Notes: generated from the letters alone by a model not told the origin. A stretch of DNA of 64,000 nt from Centroberyx gerrardi (GCF_048128805.1 NC_136002.1:30256320-30320319), one strand, 5' to 3'; positions 1 through 12,132 are shown, numbered from the stretch's first letter. Numbers and translations are program-made.

Positions 1-145
1 ACTGAATGTTCAATGTGAAGAGTGATATTTAAAGTCTACTGTCCGTACAGTAGGCCGTGCACTGTCCTTTTGCACTGTATGCTAGATCCTGTTGTCCTGG
101 TACCGTGTACTGTGTTGCTATGGAAGGGTTCACTGTACTTGGAGA

Positions 146-518
146 TTAAAGCTGCACTATAGGCAAGATTTTCATGCAAAAACACATCGTCTTATGAGCC
201 TAAATCATGAAGCGGGGCCGCAAAATAGAATCCCATCAGCACTAGCTGAGACGCCATAGATTCACCCTGTTTGCCCAAATTACATTGTCGGGTATGATCA
301 CTAGCAGGAAACCTTTAGGAAGTGATGAATTGAAGATCTTCACCTCCTCCACCTCCACCAGACCCCAACAACAAGACATTTAAGTCCAAGGAGTGTGCAC
401 TTTACTGACGTTACATTATTTCTGGGTATTAAAGTCCTCAAATTTCAAATAGTTACCCCTCACTGCATTTCAACCTCCTGTCCCGTCAACGTGTGAAGCT
501 GCCTATAGTGCAGCTAGC
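146..518. mobile_element. MITE-like element with inverted ends
   Basis: The 16-base end agctgcactataggca at 150-165 recurs inverted at 500-515, enclosing about 370 bases with no open frame. A similar end (attaaagctgcacta) starts another element near 16520. Non-autonomous DNA transposon by structure; family not named. Confidence 0.6.
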
Positions 519-904
519 TAGTGTTTAAATACTGCGTGGCATATAACCACACATAGGTCTTTTTTGATATGTTTCTGCGCTAATGTGTAGACGAACTGAT
601 GAAAAATAACTAAACTAAAATTCAAAATGGCAAATTATACTGAATGTCAATGAATGAATGACAATTTAGAGGACAGCAGGCAGGTTGTCCGCCCCAGCTC
701 AGCATACTAAACTGACTTTCAAACACTGTCTCATTGTAATGTCCTACTTGGCAAACCCCACCCACCTGGCACCCACCTGGCACCCAGGTAGAATAAAACA
801 AACCATAAAAAGCATTGTAAATACAATTTGGCCCGGGTCTGATGAGACCAGGTGGCTGAGGAGACCAGGTCTGATGAACAGAGAGGGTCTGGTTACAGCA
901 GTGA
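519..904. other. Intergenic DNA with no recognisable feature
   Basis: AT-rich sequence. The open frames here are short, have no codon-use support and run into the purine tract that follows. I see nothing to annotate. Confidence 0.6.
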
Positions 905-1535
905 GACAGATGGCAGAGGAAGGAAGGAAGGAAGGAAGGAAGGAAGGAAGGAAGAGAAGGGTGAGAGGGAAGGAGAGAGGAGGGAAGACAGCAAGGGAGG
1001 GAAGGAGAAAGAAAGACAGAAAGAAAGAAAGAAAGAAAGAAAGAGGAGGGTGAGAGGGAAGGAGAGAGGTTGAAGGGAAGACATCAAGGGAGGGAAGGAG
1101 AGAGAAAGGAAGCAAAGAAAGAATGAGAGAAGGAAAGAAGAAACAAAGAAAGGGAGGAAATGAGAGAGAAAGAAAGGAAAGAGGGGAGGAACGAAGGAAG
1201 AAAGAAAGACAGCAAGGGTGAGAAGGAGAGACAAAGGAACGAAGGAAGGAGCGAAGGAAGGCAGGAAAGAAGGAAGGAAGGAAAAAAGAAGGAAGGAAGC
1301 AAAGAAAGAAGGAAGGAAGGAAGACAGCAAGGGAGAGGAGAGAGAAAGGAAGGAAGGAGGGAAGGTATGAAGGCAGGAAGGTCAGAAAAAAGAAGGAAGG
1401 ACGAAAGCAAAGAAAGAAGGACGGAAGGACAGAGGGAAGAAAGGAAGAAACAGAAAGAAAGGGAGGGAAGGAGAGAGAAAGGGAGGAGGGAGTGGACAAA
1501 GGAAGGAAGGAAGGAAGGAAGGACAGCTGTTGTCT
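905..1535. repeat. Polypurine GGAA/GAAA tract
   Basis: About 630 bases, nearly all purine, on the plus strand: imperfect ggaa, gaaa and gaggga tetramers and hexamers in patches. Open frames over it (Glu/Arg/Lys on one strand, Ser/Phe/Leu on the other) come from composition only. Confidence 0.95.
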
Positions 1536-1659
1536 CCTACCTGGCCTCGCAGACGGCTACGACTCCACACTTCTGATAAGAGCTGAGCGAAGATAAGCAG
1601 TAAAAGATAAAACCTCCAACTCCGCCTGCCAGACGTTCCCCTCCACATACAAAACCAGT

Positions 1660-1706
1660 CTATTCTGTTCTATTCTGTTCTATTCTGTTCTATTCTACTG
1701 CTCTCC
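1660..1706. repeat. 10-base tandem repeat (tattctgttc)
   Basis: Four adjacent copies of a decamer of the form tattctgttc, the last diverged. The flanking 1536-2120 shows nothing else. Confidence 0.85.
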
Positions 1707-2120
1707 AATCTATTCTACATTTACATCTACTCTCCACCGCCTGCTGAGTGAAACGGCTCGCCACCGTTTCCCTCTTGAACAGCTGGTAGCGGTGGAAGGT
1801 GGGAGTATTGTCAGGTTTGGTTCACAGCTCTATTTTCAGCTTCAGTTTCAGCGCCTACTGCAGTTTAAAAACGTCTTTTGTTTGATTACTCATATCATGA
1901 TACGATATAATCGATCGGTTGCTCTGCACTCGGCCTCTTTTTTGCTTGTTTTGGGGTGTGCAAATGATATATTTTCCTCTTCTTCTTTACATTCTTTTAG
2001 CAGTGGGAAGGGGTTTTCCAGCGGTGGTGATTTCTGATCTATTGGTCGGGATCCAAAACGGCTCAAAATGGCCTGATAGTGGCGGGTCCCTGCATGACAA
2101 GGGTCCGGTATGAAACCAAA

Positions 2121-2295
2121 CATGTGTCATCAAGGCCCAAGAGTCTGCAGGTTTTCATTTCAACCAAACACAAGCAGCTCATTTCCCTGAATAATCCCAT
2201 CTCTCTGGTCGAAGGTGCACTAATCAGTGAAATCAGCTGCTGTAGTGTTTGGTTGAAATGAAAACCTGCAGACTCTTGGGCCTTGATGACACATG
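2121..2295. mobile_element. Hairpin MITE with perfect 51-base arms
   Basis: Bases 2121-2171 are exactly repeated in reverse complement at 2245-2295 with no mismatch. The pairing continues inward with a few mismatches for about 20 more bases each side, leaving a small loop. The element is 175 bases and has no coding frame. Identical arms suggest recent insertion or conversion. Confidence 0.9.
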
Positions 2296-2344
2296 ACTTA
2301 GACCTACGGAAGGACAGGCCCCCAGGACCGGGCTAAATTTACCC

Positions 2345-2612
2345 AGTTTGGGTCCCGAGGTGAACAGGTTGAAGGATGTGGGGGAAACAAAGGGAGTCGC
2401 AGTGAGAAGAGAGACCGTCCTTCAGCCGGAAAAGCCCGGGTTCAAACCCCTGTGACAGCAAGCGTCCTCCCTGCTGAAGTGTCCTGGAGCAAGACACGGG
2501 ATCCCTACCAGCTGCAGGGAGGCTGACCTCTGACCTCTGACCTCTGGGTGGAGGGAGGCAAGTAAAAAGATAAATGTTTCCTTTGGGGATCAATAAAATC
2601 TCACAAAACACA
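2345..2612 (+). mobile_element. tRNA-related SINE
   Basis: Contains a Pol III B-box-like gggttcaaaccc (about 2438), then the fish SINE module ctgctgaagtgtcctggagc (2473 on), a tandem tgacctc stretch, and a tail ggggatcaataaaatctcac. No open frame of interest. Confidence 0.7.
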
Positions 2613-2624
2613 CACATATACGGG

Positions 2625-2895
2625 GTTGTTTTACTATACTATACTTGCAAGGATCTTCATTGATTACATTTATCCTCTGACCCCCAACCCTGGCTTAAAC
2701 CTAATTCTAACCTCAGTTCTAAACCCAAGTCCTAACCCTAAATTTACCTTAACCCTCACTTAAACCTACTCCCAATTCTAATCTTAATCCTAAACCTTAC
2801 CCTATACTATATATATTTCCTCATCTTTCTATCCTTGTGAGGACATCTGGTCTTCATAAGTACAGAAATACAAGAACACACACACACACACACCC
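2625..2895. repeat. Fish dispersed repeat with degenerate CTAACCCTAA core
   Basis: Begins with a ctatactatacttgcaagga-type end and holds many imperfect ctaaccctaa-like units (2680-2800). It closes with cttgtgaggacatctgg and a short CA run. This pattern is a known interspersed fish element and not a telomere: the units are irregular and have unique flanks. Confidence 0.6.
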
Positions 2896-5800
2896 CTCAT
2901 TAATCTGCCTGTGTGTCGCTGTAGCAGAGTGACAGCTGCTGCTCTTGAATCAGCATCATTCTCTCCCTACTGTCTGTCATTCTCCACTCTGTACCATCTA
3001 ATCTAAAGCAGAAAACTCAGAAAAACCTGGGTATTGCTGTGTTTGGGGGACTGAGAGGCCTGTGAACTTTGACCTCTTCAAATCCAGTTTACCTGCTCTC
3101 TCTCTCCCCTATAAGCTCTCCCATTTTCCACTGCAAAATATCTAATGCAGCAGAAATGCCATAAAAACAATAAAATCTACCTGAATGACTGCTGAGAATC
3201 CCATGTACTTTGACATTGTGGGTTTCAATGCACAAAGCTGTCACCTTTATCTCAATCTCTACCATGTAAAAAAAAAAAAACGAACACAAAAACTGAAGGA
3301 GGCTGGATATAAAGGCAGTTGTCCCCTGACTGCAGGACCAGCTGTCACTCAATATGCTCCTACTGTAGCGTACACAGGCATTATTCACTTTACATTTGTA
3401 TATTTTACATTACTTTAAAGCACTTTGTCCCTTTGTTAGGATCCCATGCATGCTCAGTAAGCAGAGCGAGGCAACAGTTAGGGGTTTAACTCTTAAAAAA
3501 AAACTTTCTGAACCCAGGGAGCCGGAGGAGGCTGTGGAGGACAGCGGGACGCCACATGGCAGAAATGACATGTGGATAACAAACATGGCGGCTCTGATCA
3601 GACTCCCGTGACCCCTCGCTGTCTCCCCACCTGTCACTCAATATGGCCGTCTGCGAAATTAAGTGGAGCGTTTTGATCACAGAAACGAGACGTGCTTTCC
3701 ACACCGGGGAAAGAACCAATCCGCTTTCAGTTGAATCTTCAGTTTACATAATATTGAATTGATTTCTTGGTCTCAGATATAGTCATCTTTTTTGGTGAAG
3801 TGCCAAGGTACACACACACACACACACACAAGCTCTGGTCCCATGTCTAAGGTTTTTGTTTGCGGTGTACTTGTTCTAACTCTTGCTCTTGTTCCCTATG
3901 TTTTTTATCAATTTCTCTGTCCTTTGTTTTCCATTAAGCGCTGCGTGTCGCTCTTCTCCAAATGCTGCTACAGAAGTTCTTTGTTTGAAACAGCAAAGCC
4001 ATGACTCCTCCTGCCTTGTTTGCCTGACACAGACACATTTTAATAATCAGCCACAGCCCTCCGTTCTCCAGCGCTGTCACTGCTGATATCATCTCACCTG
4101 GCAGCAGCGCAGCATTTGCATGTATTTCTAAAGCAGCATGTGACAGCTACACATGCACCGGGCTACAGGTGGGAGGGAGCAGAGAGGAGATTCCCTCCAT
4201 CAGAGTCAATACGATCTGCACACTGCTCTGCTGTCATTAAACTGACTGAGCTTCAGCTGAAGTACCATCCAACAGCTGTAAACCTTTCATCATGAAAAGG
4301 TTCCTACTTCAAATCTATGAAGAACTGATGGAGAATAGAGGCTCGACTGCCATTTCTGTTTAAATTCTGAAATGAAGAAATTTTAAGGCAAATTCCAGGG
4401 TTCCTACACAGATCTGGAAAATATGTATGGAAAAAATAATTGTATGGAAAATGAATCGGGTATTTTCCAGGTCTTGAAAAGTTTGGAAAATAATGGAAAA
4501 ATATTGTTATAATGTCCCGATGTACAGGCAACTACACATTTTCTGTTGTTTAGACACCTGTCATCTCAAATATTCTGGTATTTGTGTGAAGAATAATCTT
4601 CATCGTCCATGCAGTGATGTGGCAGTTAGTAGAGACAAGACGACTCTCTATGTAAATTGTATTGAAGACCAAACTCTTCAAATTGAATCAAGAAAATAAG
4701 GTCTGGACATAAAGTCTGGAATTCACTCAAATCCTGATTACAACCAAGATCTTTCTGTGTGTCAGTGGTTCCTGATGTGATAACAGGCTTCAACTGATGG
4801 TTTCTGAAGGCCAGTTCTGTAGAAAAGCCTCTCAAACAGCATTTTCACCATCATGGGACACTAAAACTCTCCACTGACTCGAAGTTCGGATCTTATCCTC
4901 AAATGACCTCAACCACCTCTACACTAACCCAGGTAAGAGGCAGATGTTTGGCATGATGCACTAGACTGATTAGAAAAATACATTTCTCACATACTTTCCT
5001 TTTAGAAATGTGTCCAAATGTACGTAAGTAAGTGCATAAAAAGTAAGTAAGATGACATAAATTCAAAATATATTTTTTACAGTGGAAATACATTTCTTTC
5101 CTCTGCTCTGCCCTGTCAACAAAATATGTCCAAAATGATGCAAAATATATTCAAATTAAACCGTCAGGCTGTCAGATTGGAATTGCTTTCTTATCTCATT
5201 TAAACACCTTTTTCCTTAGAATGAACTGAAATACTTCCGAATATGTTTCCAGATATGTTTCACAATATACAGCATAACAAAATTGGCCATAAAATGACAT
5301 TACTACTGCTAATAATACATTTTATTGGTATAGCACTTTTCAAAACAAAATGAAAAGGGAAAAGGTCAATGAGTGCGAAAAGCAACTGAATAATAAAATC
5401 AAGGTTGATAAAAATTTAAACAAAAACATTTAACAGAAAAAAAAACAAAAATACACAGGTGCTGAGAAATTAAAAGAGAATACAAGATAAAATCGTAAAA
5501 TGAAAGACGTAATTATAAAATTGGCATTGACATTCATTCAAAACATATTTTGGATCTATGCTGCAGCAGAGGAAGAAAATGTGTTTCCACCGTCCAAAAT
5601 ATAATTTCAAATGAATGTCATCTTCATGTACTAATACAAATACATTTTTGGCCAATTTTTGTAGGCTATATATATATATTTCTGAGCATTTTTCTGACGG
5701 ACAGCCTCTGTGAAATCTATATTTTTTCAGTCTGGGGAATAAAATGAGGATGTGTGAATGAGATCAGACAGCCGTTCAGATGTGTGGAGACAGTCTGGTC
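2896..5800. other. Intergenic, AT-rich, old repeat fragments
   Basis: Contains a short CA run at 3811-3830 and a diverged repeat at about 4370-4500 rich in tggaaaa. It also holds fragments with mutually inverted pieces around 5275-5345 and 5515-5660. No gene, RNA gene or clear promoter seen. Confidence 0.5.
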
Positions 5801-5848
5801 TGACGGTTCATTTCACCAGATGGGACTGAAAGGAGAGAGCAGCCTCAC

Positions 5849-5921
5849 CATTGTTGCAGTACTGTAGCAGCAGGTTGGTGCTGTCATACAGGCTCCCACA
5901 CGAAGCGATCCTCTCCGACAT
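5849..5921 (-). CDS. Possible first coding exon of an unidentified minus-strand gene
   Basis: On the minus strand an ATG at 5921 opens 24 codons (MSERIASCGSLYDSTNLLLQ...) and runs into a strong donor, AATG|gtgagg, at 5849/5848. The surrounding 5850-6050 is CpG-rich compared with its neighbours, and the frame stays open upstream to 6050. I do not recognise the peptide and find no matching later exon at 1-5800, so any remainder would lie beyond the window or be too short for me to see. It could be chance. Confidence 0.3.
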
Positions 5922-6959
5922 CCCTCTCTCTTTCTTTCCTTTCTCCGTCTTTCTTCCCGGGTCTTCCTTCTTCCAGACGCGTCCCGAGTCTTCCTCTTCC
6001 CCCGTCCGTCTTTTCTTCACGCCGTCACCCCGTCCGGTCTTCCCCCACATTCATTAAAAACCAAAACTGCACACCTTTACCTGCTTCTGCTCCCCCTCTC
6101 CTCTCCTCTCCCGTCTCTTTCTACCAGTGTCAAGCCAGCCGCAATAAAGTAAATAGGACTTCCGCTCACCGCTTTCAAAATAAAAGTCATATTGACGAAC
6201 ATGTTGCAGTGTGTTTTCATTAATACTAAGTACTACATGAAAATAAAGAATATTTTTTAAGGGGAATCTTACTTTTAGCAATATTTTCATAAGAGTTTTC
6301 ATTAGCCTTCATATTCTATTTATAAGTAGGCTACTCAACACATGTAGCCTAACAAAAAACAACAAAAAATCAATAATAATCACACAAACTCCTTCTCCTC
6401 CTCTCATGCTCGCCCTCCCACTTCTATCCTCTTACAGTAGCCTACAAAAGAAGACCCATGCTGAAAAGAGGAAAAAAAGATAAATACTGCCTTTTTCACA
6501 TAGCTATCTCAATGTACAAATTATGTTTTCCAGTGACATACACTGTGCCATATTTTAAACGGACGTACCAATTCTAGGCCTTCCAATGTTTTTTCCAATT
6601 AAGAGCAATTGCTTTGCTTGTATTAACTACATATTTTTATTTTTATTTTTCCTTAAATGTACCTGTCCATAAGTAACTCTCATCAAGTAATACAATGCAC
6701 CCGAGTAGCCTATATTTTTTTAGTAGCCTATGTATTTCACAACTAGGGTTACACTCCATATTTAGCCTACTGTAATGATTATTTTTAACATGACTTTTAA
6801 CATGAAATGTATTTTCTAGTTCTATTTTTTTTTTTCCCCCAAGTGACAGCTTTTACACTTTTGTTTTGAAGGGAAAGTCATCTAATTTCCGGTATTACTC
6901 TAATTATCTCTCGCTAGCTTGACGCAACTTCCTCTCCTCGCTCTGCTCTGCGTACCGCT

Positions 6960-6973
6960 GTTACTATAGCAAC
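6960..6973. promoter_or_regulatory. RFX-type X-box
   Basis: gttactatagcaac fits the RFX X-box palindrome (GTTRCC-ATRGYAAC type) with a single departure in the left half. It lies in a CpG-richer patch (6930-7020) with an ETS-like ttccgg at about 6887. RFX X-boxes are typical of cilia-gene promoters. It could serve a minus-strand gene starting near here. Confidence 0.45.
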
Positions 6974-7741
6974 AGCCTCTCCGCCAGCAGGTTGGCCAGC
7001 CATTTGAGACGACGTGGAGGGAGAGAGGGATGAGTTTAACCGTAGAAACTGTAGATTTTTTATGTCATTTTGCTCTGAGTAAAAGCCCTATAGCCTACAC
7101 ATATATCTCATATATTTGACTGAACTGTAAGGTTTTGTTTTGGTGAGAGCAAGGTGATCCATGGGAGTCGGGTTTCTGTTTCCTGCGCACGGCTGAATAA
7201 TTAATTGTGGAAAGGTGTGTTACACCTGGCACACATGTTCTTAATTGACACCAGAGAGTGTCTAGCCGAAAGTGAGAGGTTTCACTCCTGCCTACTTCAG
7301 TCTTCACTTAAATCCCAAACCTTTTTTTTTTTGTCTGGGAGTCACCGAGTCTGTGTGTCACATTAGGTCCAATATTTTTTTTTTTCTACAAGAGGCTTAT
7401 TTGATTTAGCCGGTCACTAATGTTGAAGTTCTTATAAGCTACTGATAGTGTTGTCAGACCTAAACATGTCTTTAAATTAGTACAAAACGAGGTTGTTCAG
7501 CAGATACTCACGTTTCTGCTGTGTAGTATGATGTCTGACGGCAGTAATGAATATTCATGAAATACTTTAAAATTATGCACGCACTTGCCACCTAATTATC
7601 AGTTCCAGTTGATTTCATGTCTCAAAGCTGTTCCAGTCTAGTTCACATCAGTTTCCACAGGCTGCAACAGGACGTGAACTATCTTGATAGTTAATTCTTC
7701 TGCATAGCTACAGGCGCGTGGTGGCTTGAGCGCAGCTGTCT

Positions 7742-7784
7742 AGTGCGCCTGCGCCAGTTACGTCGATTTGTTATGATCACGTGA
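7742..7784. promoter_or_regulatory. NRF1-like and E-box sites upstream of rhbdd1
   Basis: tgcgcctgcgcc at 7744-7755 is close to the NRF1 site, and the palindrome TCACGTGA (E-box/CLEAR type) is at 7777-7784. They lie about 0.9 kb upstream of the rhbdd1 ATG. Candidate 5' UTR donors follow at about 7894, 8041 and 8267 (gtgagt, gtaagt, gtaagt). This is a probable rhbdd1 promoter; the start site is not determinable here. Confidence 0.5.
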
Positions 7785-8366
7785 CATTTCGTGACTCAAC
7801 GCCACGAAGTGCAACTGCGATAAATGACGAAATGCCAAGAAAATATCTCTGGTTGCGTGTGACTAAGAGATATAGGATCTGTTTCCTTTCCATCTGTGAG
7901 TGATTAATGTTTTGAAGCCTGCAGAGAGAGAGAGAGAAATACAAACAGACTTTCTCACAGGGTTTGCGGTCTGGCTACCTAGCTAACGTTATCCTACACG
8001 AAAAGAATGAGGAAGAAGGCTAATTACTGACTTCACTCACAGTAAGTTTGTCTACATTCACTAACACAGTGGTTAAAGCTTTTTCTTGGGGACCAAAACT
8101 GATTTTGTAATGTATTTTGGAGACCAACAACACGAACCCTGTTTTGTTTTTCAGACGACTAAACTTGTTGACGTTAACAGTTTTTTATTCAGCTGCCGTT
8201 AGCAGGGAGCAGCAGCGGTTTGTCCAGGAGAAATAGAGAGTCCGCTGCGGAAAAACTGTAGTGCCTGTAAGTTATGATTTATATTTAGCTTTATGTGTGT
8301 GCTATATAAGTGTAGCTCATGAGTTTGTAGTTGTGTGTTACTGTCACCTCAACTTCAACTGCCCCA

Positions 8367-8413
<47 letters not shown>

Positions 8414-8694
8414 ATTCGTTTCTCCTTCCCTACCTGATATTTGCAGGCTGGTGTGATTGGACAAGAACAACCTTCATAATTTCAGCAGTTGTAATATGAG
8501 ATGTAACTTGACTGATGTTATATCTTCTCAGGCTGGGCTGAGTATGAGGAGTGGGCAGAGGTCCTCTCTCCTCGCTGTCTCCCTCTTCTCTCCTGTCTCT
8601 GTCTGCTGGAAAGTTTCTAGTAAAGCAAAAATGGATTAAAAACAATATATCTTTGAAAAAAAGCACGGCTGTCTCTCCCCAGGCTGTTTTCAGT

Positions 8695-10539
8695 ATGCGG
8701 GGCCGACAGCGGGGCTCCCAGCTGGGCTTGCTGCTCCTGGCCTCCCAGCTGTTCCAGGTGGGTCTGGACAACATCCCCCCCGTCACCCTGGCTGTCCTGG
8801 GACTCAACGTCTACCTCTACCTGTTCCCTGCCGCTCCACTGATGCAGGTAAGGCACCAATATAACACTGCTAATACTACTATTACTACTTCTGCTACTTC
8901 CACCATCAGTGCTTTTACTACTGCCACTGTTGGGGTAACTACCTGACCTAATTTCAACCCCCTATGTTAACAAACATCCTCTCTGCTGAAATGTCTTTGA
9001 GCAAGACACTGGGGGCGCTACACTTACACGTCAAAGTGATATATTTTTTACTCATTGGCCTGCATCATTTGAAGGGGACAACGTGTTTACCGTTGCCTTG
9101 TATTATTATTTTTAGTTTTATTATTTTTAGTTTTATTGTATTAGTATTATTATTACTAGCACTATCCATCCATCCATCCCCCAGGCCTGTGTGAGCGTCC
9201 AGAATGCATACTGGTATGGAGACTGGCGCCGCCTCCTCCTCTCCCCGCTGCACCATGTCGATGATTGGCATCTCTACTTCAACATGGCTTCCTTCCTCTG
9301 GAAGGGCACCAAGCTGGAGCAACGGATGGGCGGATCCTGGTTCCTCTATCTACTGTCCGTCTTCTCTCTGCTCACCGGATTGGTCTATCTGCTGTTGGAG
9401 GCGGGGCTAACGAAGCTCACCCAGGACCAGTCCTACAGCATGGAGTGTGCTGTCGGCTTCTCAGGTACAAACTACCAACAGAATCCAGGAAGACAATACA
9501 GTTTTGTTGTTCAAAAGTCTGTGATGGTATTACTGGTACGCTGTTTTCCAGAAAGTACAAGATTTTGATATGCAATATGAGAAAATATATGATGATATAA
9601 TGATGTTTCATTAAACTGCTGTGTTTCTAGGTGTCCTGTTTGCCCTGAAGGTGCTCAGTAACCATTACCACCCAGGGGGTGTGACCTATGTGATGGGTCT
9701 GGGTCTCCCTGTATCCAATCGCTTTGCTAGCTGGGTGGAGCTAGTGCTGATCCACCTAACGTCCCCCGGGTGAGACACCAATCAGAAATCAGAATTGGAA
9801 ATCTCTCAGGATTCACCATGTCTGGACAACCCAGATATATAGATATTATAAGGTATTATCAATATGAGGTAGTAGATTCAAGTGGTCCCATGTCTAACTC
9901 AATGGGGTCCAAGGTTAGTGCTTCTGTTCTATTCCCTATGGAGCCACCCATGCTGAAATGCTTAGTCTTTTAGGTGCTTTGGATAAAAGCGTCCACCAGA
10001 TGGCGTTATGTCACAGGTGATGTGTAAGTCTGTGCTCTTCTCCTCAGGACGTCCCTGATTGGCCACCTGGCCGGCATCGTGGTGGGTCTGCTCTACACCG
10101 CTGGACCGCTGAAGACCATCATGGAGACATGTGCAGGTCTGGCCATGTGTGTGTCTGTGTGTATGTGTGCATGTGTTGTTTACTTGAACAGACAGTTTAC
10201 ATGGTTGTTTATGTGTTGAGTGAGTTTCATCACCCTTGGGCCCCTGGAACCTGTTAAAAGCCCAATGTGTAATTGCAAAAATGTGTAAAGTACATGGGCT
10301 TCAATGAGAACATTTCCTCATTCCTGGAAAAGTTTTATTGACATGCAATTTTGTCATGTGATTTGAGCCGTGTCATGGTTTCAAATGGCAGCTCCTATTT
10401 TCAGTAACTTTGTCAACCAAGTTTTGACACATGCACTTGCTAAGTGACATATCATTTGTGTGTGAGTGTTTGTGTGTGTGTGTATGCTTGTGAATGATAA
10501 GACCATTCTAACACTGAAGACAAATGTGTCCATGTGCAG

Positions 10540-10585
<46 letters not shown>

Positions 10586-11552
10586 CTAAATCCTAATATC
10601 TGAATGTAAATGTATTTACAAGACTCTGTTTATACATTGAAATTCTCTGTTTTTCTAAATTCCCACCAGGGTTTGTGACGTCAAACGGATTTAACTCCCG
10701 GCCAACGACATACTACCGCTCTTCAGGTACAACAGCATTTAAGGAAAGTTAGTCATGTATCCAATATTTGAAAAATTGTGTGATAATTCAGCAAGGTACT
10801 TTGTTTGTATGGTGCGATACGATGATATGATAAGTCTCTCTAAAATGTAAAAAGCACTCAAATGTAAAAGCACTTTCAGGAAACTTTTAGGGGTTCATCA
10901 GATTGCAACCATCAGGGAACCCCAGACGATTCCCTGAGGAATCCCTTTATGAATGGTTGAAGAAACCTGACTTCTTGCACATACCTGTAACATATGGGAG
11001 TCATCCAAAGAACCCCTCAGGGAGTTTTTTTGCTTTTGAGGAACCCTGTGGTGCTTATTGGCTCTCTTTGGATTTTAGAAGAACCCTGATGAACCCCTAG
11101 TTCTTAGTGTAGAGGTCATGCCATGCTCAATGTGATTTTCCAGCACCCCAGTTCAGGCTCTTCTCTCCTCATGGATGTTTCTAGCTCTGAAGGGAGAATC
11201 TTCCCACTTCCCAGGTGTCTTGAATGCATCTTCAGTCCTGTTTTACAGCAGTTTAAGCCCTTGTGTTCACCTTTTTAGCTAGCAATGCTTAACAGATGCA
11301 CGTGGGAAGTGCTGGCCATGGCTGCTGCTGAAAACCCATTTGAAGCCTCGGACTCTTTTGCTTAAAGTTTAAATACTTTTCACTTCCAGCACTTGGTACT
11401 CTGAACGCTAAAAACATGCTAAGCTGTAAGTGCTTTCAGGAATGTGCAACAGCGAGGCATTTCCATCAAAAGTAATGAGAAAAAGAAGTGGACAGGCAGC
11501 CTGCCGTCATCGTCTACTGTTCGCCTAATGGGTATTGTTTTCTCTCTCTCTC

Positions 11553-11589
<37 letters not shown>

Positions 11590-12070
11590 GCTACAGTGGC
11601 ACTAGAGGAGGATACTCAGCAGACCAGCGGTATGCAACAGGTTATACAACAGGCTATACAGCCCCGTATACAGCAGGACTGTCAGAGGAAGAGCAGGTTG
11701 AGGCTGCCGTCAGAAACAGCATGAATGACAGAGGTGAGAGAGAAGGGTGAGAACAGTAATATATGTAGAGTGACTGTGGTTAGAGGGAAATGTCACAGGT
11801 TCAATCCCCACAACAGCCAGTGTGCCATGTCAAAGTGTTCTTGAGCAAGACACTGAATTCTCACCTGTGCTCTGGATAAGCGTCAGCTAAATGCTTAAAA
11901 TGTATAAATCTAGTAATAACAATATTTAATATTCCGTAGGACGTACGAGCCAGAGAGGAGCAGCTCCTCCTTATGGTTTCCAGCGCTCTGAGGAGGATGC
12001 GGCAGCTGAGGAGGTGAGGAGGAGGAGGCTGCTGAGGTTTGACCAGCCGCAGAGGGGAGGAAGGTTTTAA
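8695..12070 (+). CDS. rhbdd1: Rhomboid protease RHBDL4 (rhomboid domain-containing protein 1)
   Basis: Seven coding exons: 8695-8847, 9185-9464, 9631-9769, 10048-10136, 10670-10726, 11590-11733, 11940-12070; all phases join to give 330 aa (human about 315). The product is an ER-membrane serine protease that cuts unstable or ubiquitinated membrane proteins and hands them to p97/VCP. Visible features: hydrophobic segments through residues 1-220; the rhomboid GxSG box (GFSG) with catalytic Ser144; the partner His197 in the GHLAG helix; a Tyr/Gly-rich cytosolic linker (240-268); a ubiquitin-interacting motif at 270-287 (LSEEEQ...); and a C-terminal VCP-binding motif around 313-322 (RRRRLLRFD). 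The start ATG lies 12 bases into its exon after an acceptor at 8682, so upstream 5' UTR exon(s) are expected. A possible alternative C-terminus is listed separately. Identification rests on recalled similarity to vertebrate RHBDD1 along the whole length. Confidence 0.96.
9966..10012 (+). repeat. SINE tail fragment upstream of rhbdd1 exon 4
   Basis: ctttggataaaagcgtccac matches the end of a common fish SINE (tggataagcgtcagctaaat type). It stops about 35 bases before the exon at 10048. Confidence 0.55.
10544..10582. repeat. TG microsatellite in rhbdd1 intron 4
   Basis: About twenty TG dinucleotides within a broader TG-rich stretch (10140-10582). Confidence 0.95.
10886..11102. mobile_element. 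MITE-like element in rhbdd1 intron 5
   Basis: The end taggggttcatca (10888-10900) is inverted at 11088-11100 (tgatgaacccctag). The body is about 215 bases of imperfect internal repeats of aggaaccc and has no stop-free frame of interest. Confidence 0.6.
11765..11905 (+). mobile_element. SINE copy just before the last rhbdd1 exon
   Basis: Has a B-box-like aggttcaatcccc (11799 on), the tgttcttgagcaagacactg module and the tail ctggataagcgtcagctaaa. It ends 35 bases upstream of the exon starting at 11940. Confidence 0.7.
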
Positions 12071-12132
12071 TGACAGATGAGACAAGAGAAGAGGAAACCC
12101 CTTGTGAAGTCTGGTCTAAACTCCTTCCACAG

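Larger units (their letters stand above)
6060..8365. other. Promoter-like intergenic region before rhbdd1
   Basis: AT-rich from 6060 to 6850. CpG-richer patches then follow at 6930-7020 (X-box) and 7690-8260 (NRF1-like and E-box sites). 8366-8412 is a CA repeat in what is probably rhbdd1 intron 1. No protein-coding exon recognised. Confidence 0.5.

Noticed and set aside
744-1648. Several overlapping frames rich in Lys/Glu/Arg or Ser/Phe/Leu
   Set aside because: Composition artefact of the polypurine tract.
2430-2460. tRNA gene suggested by a B-box
   Set aside because: No cloverleaf can be formed; the B-box belongs to a SINE.
2680-2800. Telomere-like ctaaccctaa units
   Set aside because: Irregular units inside a dispersed fish repeat, with unique sequence on both sides, so not an internal telomere.
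8457-8694. Upstream in-frame or alternative rhbdd1 starts
   Set aside because: The region lacks similarity to the protein and an acceptor just before 8683 explains the exon; the 8695 ATG gives the family-typical N-terminus.
10886-11102. Repeated aggaaccc units considered as a repeat array or CRISPR
   Set aside because: Units are irregular with no equal spacers, and the inverted ends and intron setting fit a MITE.
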